From positions 189,465 through 253,464 of the forward strand of contig JAVGVS010000481.1 of the NCBI GenBank assembly GCA_032718565.1: a DNA stretch of 64,000 nt, in the 5' to 3' direction. The position numbers and the translations under genes were made by a program. Shown in pieces: positions 47,001 to 58,300 of the stretch (position 1 is its first letter; each line of letters opens with the position of its first letter). Source of the DNA: Distichodus sexfasciatus (Eukaryota > Chordata > Actinopteri > Characiformes > Distichodontidae). A model generated the notes under the pieces. That model was given only the letters and a program-made list of their open reading frames with translations, did no database searches and had not been told where the DNA came from.

Positions 47001-49423
47001 AGTGACGTTAACGTCTTTCCGTTGGTATCTTCCCGTTTTTCCTCCCGCAGTTTCTCCCAGTTCCACGGTCTGATCACGCACTACAAGATCGGAGCCTTGT
47101 GCATGAACATCATCGAGCACGAGCTGAAGCGATACGACTTGTGGCAGGAAGAGCTGCAGAAGAAAAGCAAGGCTTATATCCTCCCTGAGACGCTCCAAAG
47201 CGCAAAACAAACGCGGGACGATGCCTGAATTCTCACGCCAAGCCAAGCGCTGAAAGTCCGGAAATGCTACAGCGAAAGTTCGTAGTTCAATGCTTACCGT
47301 TTGACGTGGTAAAATATGTGAAATTCTAGTGTATGTGGATATAAATATGTCAGTAACTACAGCTACAAAAATCTTGAATATAAAGCTTGGGATCTGAGTT
47401 TGAAATCTGGCGTAAGAGTGTCCACTTTGGCACCTGCGATGGCTAAATTCGGGGCTAGGTTTAGCTCACATCATCCAGAAGTTGTAGAGCAGATGGTTAG
47501 TTGTGCTTTGACCGCTTTTGTACGTGAGGATGACCCTGATAACCAGACCCTGAAGAAGGACCACGAGAAGGCCTACAAAAAGTACCAGAGCCTGCTGGTC
47601 AAACAGGAGCAACTTCTCAGAGGTACTGACCAACGCCGCCTCCACTTTACTGTCCGCTTGGACTCTCACTCTCTTTTCTCCAGTAAGGACGTTGTGGTTG
47701 TGGTGGTTGTTGCAGTGGTTTTGCATTTGCTGCTGAACTCTGGCCGAGGACACGAGGACGGAGCTGAAGATGAGGAACAAGAACATTGCAGAAGGCGCTG
47801 GAGCGAGACAACGAGGAGCTGCTGGTGCTGGTGGTGTCCTTCCTCAGCTCACAGTACTTTCTCCTGGAGAATAAGAACGGTTACGGTGAGGGGCTTTACG
47901 CTGCCTCGCCGTCAAGCACGCTGAACCTCACTGCGGGACACAAAGTGGCAGTGTGTGTTTTGTGACTCCGTGTGTGTGTAAGGCGCAGGCGATGGGACAC
48001 ACGGGAGTAGCTGGCCCGCTTGATTCCGCGGGCGAACACGAGGACCTGCTGAACGCCACGCTATGCCTCCCTTCCTCAACTCTCCTTCGAAGCACGGCCC
48101 GGAACAAGATGTGCAGGTCGGCCTGCTGCCCAAACTCACCGCCATGCTGGGTAACCACACACACACACACACACACAGACACACGCGCGCGAACACACAC
48201 CGCCACATATACATCTTTAGGTTTAATGTTTAAAGGCATATTAAATGGGCCTTTTCCTCACTCCAACTCTCACACTCCCTCTCTCACTCCAACTCTCACA
48301 CTCCCTCTCTCACTCCAACTCTCACACTCCCTCTCTCACCAACTCTCACACTCCCTCCCTCACTCCAACTTTCACACTCCCTCTCTCACTCCAACTTTCA
48401 CACTCCCTCTCTCACACCAACTCTCACACTCCCTCTCTCACCCAACTCTCACACTCCCTCTCTCACTCCAACTCTCACACTCCCTCACTCCAGCTCTCAA
48501 ACACCCTCTCTCACTCCAGCTCTCAAACACCCTTCACTCCAACTCACACTTCACTCCAACTCACACTCTCACCTCACCCAGCTCACACTCTCTCACCTCT
48601 CACTTCAACTCTCACACTCCCTCACTCCAACTCTCACACTCCCTCCCTCACTCCCTCTCTCACTCCCTTACTCACTCCTCTCACTCCAACTCTCACCTCT
48701 CTCACCCCAACTCTCACACTCCCTCTCTCACCCAACCTCACACCCCCTCTCTCACCCTCACCCAGCGCCTCACACTCTCTCTCACTCCCTCACTTCCAAC
48801 CTCACACTCACACACCAACTCTCATACTCTCCCTCACACACTCACACTCTCTCTCATGCACTCTCTCTCTCTCTCGTTCTCTCTCTCACACTCACACTCT
48901 CTCTCACCCAACTCACACTCTCACCTAACTCTCACACTCCCTCTCACCCTCACCCAGCCTCACACCCCCTCTCCTCACCCTCACTTCCAACTCTCACACC
49001 TCACACCAACTCACTCCTCCTCACTCTCTCTCACCCCTTACTCACTCTCTCACCCAACTCTCACACCTCTCTCTCAATTCCAACTCTCACACTCCCTCTC
49101 TCACTCCAACTCTCACACTCCCTCACTCCAGCTCTCAAACACCCTCTCTCACTCCAGCTCTCAAACACCCTCTCTCACTCCAACTCTCACACTCCCTCTC
49201 TCACTCCAACTCTCACACTCCCTCTCTCACTCCAACTCTCACACTCCCACTCTCACACTCCCTCTCACTCCACCTCTCACACTCCCTCTCTCACTCCCTC
49301 ACTCCAACTCTCACACTCCCTCCCTCCCTCACTCACTCCCTTACTCACTCTCACTCACTCACTCACTCACTCCAACTCTCACTCACTCACTCCCTCTCTC
49401 GCTCCCTCCCTCCCTTTCTCTCA

Positions 49424-49460
<37 letters not shown>

Positions 49461-52400
49461 TGAGGGTCAGCTGTCCCTAATGAGAAGCACATGTCTCAAA
49501 GTTGTGGCCTCTCACTAAAAATCTTGTTTTCCTAATTAAAAATCTTCTCTCTTCCCCCCGCCTCTCTCCCTCGGTTTCCGTCCTACGCATCTACTCACAC
49601 ACGCACATCTGGTTCTAATGAGCGGTGTGTGACCACGTCATGAGGGTGTCTGGAGTCCAGACTGCCACTGTTGCTCTCTTAATGAATGCAGTGGACCATG
49701 AGTGTGTGTGTGTGTATATATATGTGTGTGTGTGTGTGTGTGCATGAGACTCAGCCTAAAGAGAGAAGTATTATTAATGAGAATGTTTATTTGACTTGTT
49801 TGGGGCTGTTGCTCTCTAAGTGTGTGTGTGTGTGAGTGTGAGAGATGTGCAGTGTAATCACAAAGTCTAGATGCTTAAGATAAATGTTGTTTTTGTAGCT
49901 TGCAGTGACGGATGTGTTAGATAAGGGTTTGTTTTTTTCCGTGCTGTGTGTGTGTGTGTGTTGCAGGCAGTGAGACTCATAAGCAGATTGTGATGTGTGT
50001 GTTGTACCACATCAGCATGGACGACCGCTCCAAATCCATGTTTGCCTACACGGACTGTATTCCTCAGGTAAGAGTGTGGGTGTGTGTGTCTTTTTAAGCT
50101 ACTTCTTCCTCAAGGGCTGTGCAAATTACTCAGAAACAACATTCAGACCCTCTCATCGAGCTCTGATTTAGTAGAGGTGTGAACCTGAACAGGTCTCGCG
50201 ATTCGATTACGATTATCAGGCCAACAGTCCGGGTCGATACGATGTCTCGGTGCATCACGATGCGTTCCGTTCATTTTTCCTAGATTATTTCAACATTGCA
50301 CACAGGAGTAATTTTTCTATTATTTTTAAGATATTTGTATTAAATTCGTGAATTGTGAGATATAAAGTCAGAATTGCGAGTTATAAACTCAAAATTGCGA
50401 GGAAAAAAGTCAGAATTCTGACTTTTTATCTCAGAATTCTGACTTTTTATCTCAGAATTCTGACTTTTTTTGCTCTGACTCTGATTGGTTGGTTCAGTGA
50501 GACTTGAACTTTCTGCCGAAGGGACCGTGAAAGTGGACGAGGCTGAAGTTGGCTACTCATTCGCAGTTTACGATTCGTTTGGCTTCTTATTCAGCATCGT
50601 CTCGTTCTGAGACTGAAGTTAGCTCCTTATTCGCCGCTCTACTAGCGGGAATGTTCACTGTGGCAATGTTTCCATTTGATTTTATAGTATTAAATCAGCC
50701 TGGGCCAGGACAATTGGACTTTTTCTATATAATTGGGCACTTGAAGTGTACTGAAAAGTTCATATTTGCCTGGCCCAAAGAAGTTTGTTATTAAAATGAT
50801 CATGGAAACCTGGCTTCTTATTCACATCATTGTGCACAATTGTATGGATTGCTTCCATTTGATTTTAAAGTATCAAATCAGTCTGGGCCAGGACAATGTC
50901 ACTTTATCTATTTAGTTGAGTACCTGAGGTGTACTGAAAAGTTCACATTTGCCTGGAGCAGAGAAGTTTAGGATTTATTTAGGATTCATATTCCAAGAGA
51001 GGTTTATTGTCAATACAACAATACACAGTGCTCTGAAAAGCCATACCACGCAGGCCACCCATGGCACATTTACATAGAATATCAAAATATACCAAATTAC
51101 ACATAAATAGTACATCTAACTACATTTAGTAATATTCACTTAATCCTAATTTGGATTTATAACGTTAATGCGTGGATCGCGTAGTTTGGAAAGCTATATA
51201 TGGCAAAAAAAATTATCAATAATTTTCCTGAAAATCATTTTCATTATATACGTCCTCTCCAGCATTTAAATACAATTAGAAAATGTCTCAATGATAAACT
51301 GCACAGCTTTTGCCACCATGAACATTCCCGCTAGTAAAGCGGCGAATAAGGAGCTAACTTCAGTCGCAGAACGAGGCGCTGCTGAATAAGAAGCCAAACG
51401 AATCGGAAGCTGCGAATAAGTAGCGAACTTCAGCCTCGTCCACTTTCACGGTCCTTTCGGCAGGAAGTTCAAGTCTCACTGAACCAACCAATCAGAGTCA
51501 GAGCTAAAAAGTCAGAATTCTGAGATAAAAAGTCAGAATTCTGACTTTTTTTCTCGCCATTTCGAGTTTATATCTCGCAATTCTGACTTTATATCTCGCA
51601 ATTGCGAGTTTATATCTCAGAATTCTGAGAAAAAAAAGTCAGAATTGTGAGATAAAAAGTCACAATATATATATATTTTTTTTGTTTAGTGGCGGAAATG
51701 GGCTTCCATACAAATCTGCTGGAAATGTTTTGAAAAATAAACTTTACATTTCAAAAAGTTGTCAAACCGGATTACCGTGTCACGGACCACCCACAATGCC
51801 GTCGCGGACCACCAGGGGGCAGCAGACCACCGATATAATTGATTATGGCCTGTTTGTATCGCGATGCATCGATTATCTGATTCATTTCAACACCCCTATA
51901 ATTTAGGCCATGTCACTTATTACAAAATTCACCATTTTTCATGTTTTATCGTGCTACTCTAACACACACAAGGCTATTGTACTGGTCACTTTTTTGCCAT
52001 GTGCTCACGTAATTAATTTCATCTGTGTAAAAACGATATAGATCGTTATCGGTACATTTGATTTTGGTCGTATCGCACACCCCTAGCTAGCTGGCTACCT
52101 TCCGTGGTGAACGGAGGCGGACCAGACCTATTTTTAATGCAAAATGCACTACCTGAGGCGGTCCTGAGGAGGGTGCCGCGCGTTCGAGTTGAGCGGAAAG
52201 GTCACGGCGAGGTCGGCGCCGACTCCTGTCTAATTATTGTCATCTTTAAAACGCGCGTCTGCTGTGATCGGGTGGAAATTTCTAACAGATGTTTGTTAAA
52301 ACAAAACAAAAAAAAAAACAGGAAGGGGAAGAGTTTTAGAGTCGCATGCCTTTCAAATCCTCCACTCACACACGTAAAGCTTCTGAAATAAATATGTAAT

Positions 52401-55400
52401 GTGTGTGTGTGTGTTACAGCTGATGAAGATGCTGTTTGAACACGGAGAGGAGAGGATCGACTCTGAGCTCATCTCCTTCTGCATTAATCTGGCAGCCAAT
52501 AAGAGGAACGCTCACATTATCTGTGAAGGTACAGCTCACACACACACACACACACACACTTATTTGGAATGTCCGCATTCTGTTCTTCCGTTCCTAGACT
52601 TAAACAAAACCTTACTCAAATCCTGACTCTAAACTGCACCATAATTTAATCCCAGATCTAAGCCTATTTTCTTATCCTAACACCAGACCTTACCTAAAAT
52701 TAGTCCTAATCCTAAACCTAATCATAACACTGCACCTAACCAGACTCTAATCCTAACCATGACTATAAAGTAATCCCAACCCCAAACCTAATCCTAACAC
52801 TAAACCTGACCTGAATCTAATCCTAATCCCTAAACCTAACGCAAACCGAATCCTAAAACTAAACCTGAACAGAATCTAATCCTAAACCTGACCAGAATCT
52901 AATCCTAAACCCAAACTTAATCCTAAAACTAAACCTGACCAGAATCTAATCCTAACCATGACTATAAAGTAATCCCAAGCCCAGACCTAATCCTAACACT
53001 GAACCTGACCAGAATCTAATCCTAACCATGACTATAAAATAATCCCAATCTCAAACCTAATCCTAACACTGAACCTTACCGGACTCTAATCCCAACCCCC
53101 TAAACCTAACACAAACCTAATCCTAAAACTAAACCTGACCAGAATCTAATGCTAACCCTTAATCTAATCCTAAAACTAAACCTGACCAGAATCTAATCCT
53201 AACCCCTAAACCTAACACAAACCTAATCCTAAAACTAAACCTGACCAGAATCTAATCCTAACCCTAAATCTAATCCTAAAACTAAACCTGACCAGAATTT
53301 AATCCTAACTCCTAAACCTAACACAAACCTAATCCTAAAACTAAACCTGACCAGAATCTAATCCTAACCCAAACCTAATCCTAAAACTAAACCTAACACA
53401 AACCCTAAGCGTTTTGTGCTGAAGCAGATTTTCCTCATCAGCTTTAATCGATTAGTTGTCGCAGCCCTAGATGATATGTCTCAGGCCTCCACTTCCGTTC
53501 AGCGATGGTCATTCCGCCTTCTATCCACGTCCTCAAGATGACCATGTTCTGGACGACCGAGAACCTCCACAGTCCCACCTCAAACCTATTCTCACACTCG
53601 CACACACAGCCTGTAACCAACAACTCTAAAGTATTCTGAAATATCAGATTATTATGATTTCCTCTAAACGTTTTGATGGCATCGTTTCTCCAAGACCCGT
53701 TTGTGCTTCACGTTGCTAGGAAACGGTCTGAAGATGCTGATGAAGAGAGCGCTGAAATTCAAAGACCCGCTGCTCATGAAGATGATCCGTAATCTCTCCC
53801 AGCACGACGGGCAGCTCAAGCAGCTCTTCCTGGTTAGTGCGTCCACAAACTCCTCTCACATAAAAATTCCACTTGCACGTAGTTCGTACTGGTCAAATTC
53901 ACGCGTGTTGTGGCAGGATTACGTGGGCGACCTGGCGGCGCAGATCGGGCCGGAGGAGGACGAGGAGTTTGTGATCGAGTGTTTGGGAACGCTGGCCAAC
54001 CTCACTATCCCTGACCTGGACTGGGAGCTGCTGCTGAGGGAGTACAACCTGGTGCCCTACCTCAAGGATCACCTCAAACCAGGTACGACTCCCCTAGTCT
54101 CAACACGCGCAACGAGAGCTAGAACTGGATTATGTTGCGGTTTAGGATTAGGATTAAGACTGTGCTGAGGTGTAGGGGTTAGGATTAAGATTAAAGTCAG
54201 AATTGGATTTATCGGTCGGGTTAGATTATTGTTGGGTTTAGTTTTACGATTATATTATGGTTGGTTTTGGGTTTGGGATTAGGTTTAGGATTATATTATG
54301 GTTGGGCTCAGGTTTAAGATTATAGTATAGATGGTTTCAGGTTAAGGATTATAGTATGGTTGCATTTAGGATTGGGATATTACGATTGGGTTTAGGTTTG
54401 GGATTATATTATGGTTGGGTTTAGGATTATATTATTGTTTCTTGTAGGTTTAAGATTGTATCATGGGTGGTTTCAGGTTTAGGTTTGTATTATGGTTGCG
54501 TTAAGGATTATATTATAGTTGTTTTCAGGATTGGGATTATGGTTTGTTTTACGTTTAAGATTATATTATGGGTGGGTTCAAGTTTAGGATTATCTTAAGG
54601 TTGGGTTTAGAATTGGGATTATATTATGGTTGGGTTTAGATTCTGGGTTATAATGGTTGAGATTCAGGATTATGTTATGGTTCGGTTTAAGATTGGGATT
54701 ATATTATGGTTTTGTTTAGGTTTGGGATTATATTATGTTTAGGTTTAGGATTAAGATTATATTATGGGTAGGTTTAGGATTATATTATAGTTGTTTTCAG
54801 GTTTGGGATTATATTATGGTTTGTTTTAGGTTTAAGATTATATTATGGGTGGGTTCAAGTTTAGGATTATGTTATGGTTGGGTTTAGAATTGGGATTATG
54901 TTATGGTTGGGTTTAAATTCAGGATTATAATGGTTGGGATTCAGGATTATGTTATGGTTGGGTTTAAGATTGGGATTATATTATGGTTTTGTTTAGGTTT
55001 GGGATTATATTATGGTTTTGTTTAGGTTTGGGATTATATTATGGTTGGGTTTAGGTTTAAGATTATACTATTGGTTGGGCTCAGGTTTAGGTTTATGCTT
55101 GGGTTTGGGTTAAGGGTGATATAATCTCTCTGTGTTTTGTGTTTCAGGTTCGGCGGAGGACGATCTGATCCTGGAGGTGGTCATATTGATCGGCACCGTC
55201 TCCATGGACGACTCCTGCGCTGCCATGTTGGCCAAATCTGGAATAATCCCCGCCCTGATCGAGCTCCTCAACGGTGAGATCTCCATCCCAAACAAATATC
55301 ACCACCTAGAGGTGTAACCATCTCCATCAGGTGTCAACAATCAACGAGCCCATGGTGTCGACCCAAAAGGAAAGACGTTATGATAACGGCAGAAGTCGAA

Positions 55401-58267
55401 TTATTGTTCGTTTAACCGTCATAATGTCGTTATCGTGATGAAACTTGTGAATCACACACCTCTGAACCCGGGAATTGGCGAGAAACAAAGCGCAGGAATG
55501 TTCTCCTTTTTTTGCCCTGGAGAACTGAAATCGGACTCAGATTCTCGTCTCAACCGATTCGTCTTCCGTTTTCCGCTCGATGTGAAACGACTCCTGAAGA
55601 GTTTATTTAGACTAAAATAACAGTGCATTAGAATAATTTGGGCCGGAACGGCGGGCGCCTGCTACTCGGCCTGACACAGCTGTCGAGTCGCTCTCACGGC
55701 TGAAAGTGCTCAGTTTTAAAGGTGTTCTCAATCCAGATATGCTAATCTGACCGTCTTAATGGGGGACATACTGTACCGAGAGGAGACTAAAGACTAAAAA
55801 TCTCAACTGCTGAATGTTATATACTATTTATTCAATTTAAACACGGTGAAAGAGCTACACATTTATTTGGGGAAAAATAGGGATACAATTCATTAAAAAT
55901 GATGAGGATTAGGATTAAACCTGACCACATTTTAATCCTAATCCTAGGATTTTAATCCTAATCCTCATCATTTGTATTGCATCATTTCCCCCAATCCTCC
56001 CCTGAGGTTTAGGCTTAGATTTAGATGATGCTGAGACTTAGGTGTAGTGTTAGATTATGGTCAGGGTTATAATTAGATCATGGGGAAGTTTCGGATTAGG
56101 ATTAGAATATGGTCAGATTTAAGGTTTAAGATTTTAAGTAGATAACACTAAGGTTAGGATTAGAATTTAGTCTGGTTTAGATAACGTTTCGGTTTGGGAT
56201 TAGAATTAAGGCTGTGGCTAGGTTTTGCGTTAGGATGAGCCAAAGGCTTAATCTTAATCCTAATTGAAATTTTAAATGTACTGTTACTGTAGGATTAGAA
56301 TACGCTCAGGTTTAAGGTTAGCCCCGAGTCAGAATTAGATAAGGTTTTGATTTAAGATTACGATTAAGGTTGTGGCTAGGATTTGGGGTTAGGATTAAAG
56401 TTAGGACTAACCGCAGTCTAATCCCTAAACGTGACCACATTCTAACCCAAACCTTACTGTTACTGTAGGATTAGAATATGCTCAGATTTAAGGTTTAAGA
56501 TTTTAAGTAGATAACACTAAGGTTAGGATTAGAATTTAGTCAGGGTTAGAGTCACATTTAGATAGCGTTTGGGTTTGGGATTAGGATTAAGGCTGTGGCT
56601 AGGTTTTGCGTTAGGATGAGCTGAAGTCTTAATTCTTATTTAAATTTTAAATTTTAAATGTACTGTTACTGTAGGATTAGAATATGGTCAGGTTTAGGGT
56701 TAGAATTAGATTATGGTTAGGATTAGGTTTAGAATTTGTTAACGTTTTGGTTTAAGATTGAGACTGTGGCTAGGTTTTGGGTAAGGATTAAGGTTAGGAT
56801 TAGATTATGGCTTGGTGTAGGATTAGATTAAGGTACGGAATAGATTTTAGAGTACAGTTAGGTTTAGGTTTAGGCTTAATCTTAGACTATGATTACGGTT
56901 ACACTCGGTTTATGGTTAGATTATTATAACACCCACATATTTTGCTGGAGTTAGCTCATGCTTCTGTCTGGTGATTAGAATTGTGTGTGTGTGTGTTTCT
57001 TCCCGCAGCCCAACAGGAGGACGACGAGTTTGTGTGCCAGATCGTCTACGTTTTCTACCAGATGGTTTTCCATCAGGCCACAAGAGACGTCATCATTAAA
57101 GACACTCGTATCCTCCCTCTGATCCGCCTCCAGCGCACACAGCACAGCGTACAGCTTAAACACCAATTAACACTGCGATTAATTCTAGAAATATCCGTCG
57201 TCACGCAGGTCCCCAGCTCACGTTCCACCACCACACGCCAGACACTGTGATTTACACTCGAGTAGCGGTGGAACTGAGGCACAGGAACAGCTTTTACTTC
57301 CCCCTTTTTCCCCACATCACGTAATGTTTTACAGTAAAGACTTAAAACACTTAAATATTTAGGGACGGACGATACGGGAATTATTGACCGATGACGATAT
57401 CCGATATTTTTCATTCACACGTGGGCCGATGCCGATAAATGAGGAAGGCAGAGTCGAGCGCGTAAAGACAAGGTATTTTCCTCGGCAAAGTTCCACTGCA
57501 CGCTCTGAATTTAGGCACCAAAATAACACTGACAGTTCTAACACCAAGTCAAGCGAGCACGAAAGGGGAGTGGAGCGAGGGCACAGCGTTTCCAGCGTAG
57601 TGCACAAGATTTTAAGGAAAAGGTCACCACCCGCCCTATGTAGTGTACCAAGTCAAGTAGAGCGCATGTGACTCTCCATGTGCACTACCTAGTGCGTAGA
57701 GAGCCGTTAAGCTACAACCCCGGCTATTTTATAAGATGCATACTACCACATAGAAAAATATGACAAGCACGCCTTGCCTACCGTACTATTAAGTGTGGTA
57801 GAATGCAGTTCGGGACACGGTCCATGTGTTCAGCGCGTAAAGATGAGATTTCGCTGGCGGACGTTCCTCAGCGTGCTCGTTTTAAGACGGAAGGCGCGGG
57901 CCGGATGAAATCCCAGCTCGGACTTCAGACGTGCCTGGGACAAGCGCCGCCTTTACGACGCCCACAGTAAGTGGGTCATAAAACATTGGGCAAATCTAAG
58001 GGTCAGTCCGATGCCAGCGATTTCGTTTGTCGGCCGATGCCGATACGATTCCGATATTATCGCGCGTCCCTGATAAAAAACGACACATCCCTGAGGTGGC
58101 GCTGCGTTCCTGAACTCTGTCCTCAGAGGCTCCTGCTTACCTGATCGACCTCATGCACGACAAGAACACCGAGATCAGGAAAGTGTGTGATAACACTCTG
58201 GACATCATCGCAGTGAGTACACACCGTTCCACACACACCTGCACGTCTCTCTACATCTTACATCAGT

Positions 58268-58300
<33 letters not shown>

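Larger units (their letters stand above)
45208..47050 (+). other. kifap3: kifap3 intron 6
   Basis: 1.84 kb intron holding a (CA)n run near 45240-45262, two short MITEs (46165-46548 and 46613-46918) and a GC-rich stretch at 45530-45720. Open frames in that stretch have no homology. Confidence 0.8.
50168..51902. mobile_element. Outer MITE carrying a foldback insertion, kifap3 intron 11
   Basis: Left end AGAGGTGTGAACCTGAACAG, then GATTCGATTACGATTATCAG. Right end CGATGCATCGATTATCTGAT, then TTCAACACCCCTAT. The ends are inverted. The 1.3-kb foldback at 50352-51655 lies between them, so either it inserted later or the two form one composite element. Confidence 0.65.

Noticed and set aside
47953..49518. 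521-codon plus-strand open frame rich in Ser, Leu, His, Pro and Thr
   Set aside because: It starts inside kifap3 exon 10 and continues through the CT-rich minisatellite, whose unit lacks stops. No domain; pure repeat translation.
50549..50794. 81-codon open frame in the foldback element
   Set aside because: It spans one arm and the loop of a non-coding foldback; no transposase motif.
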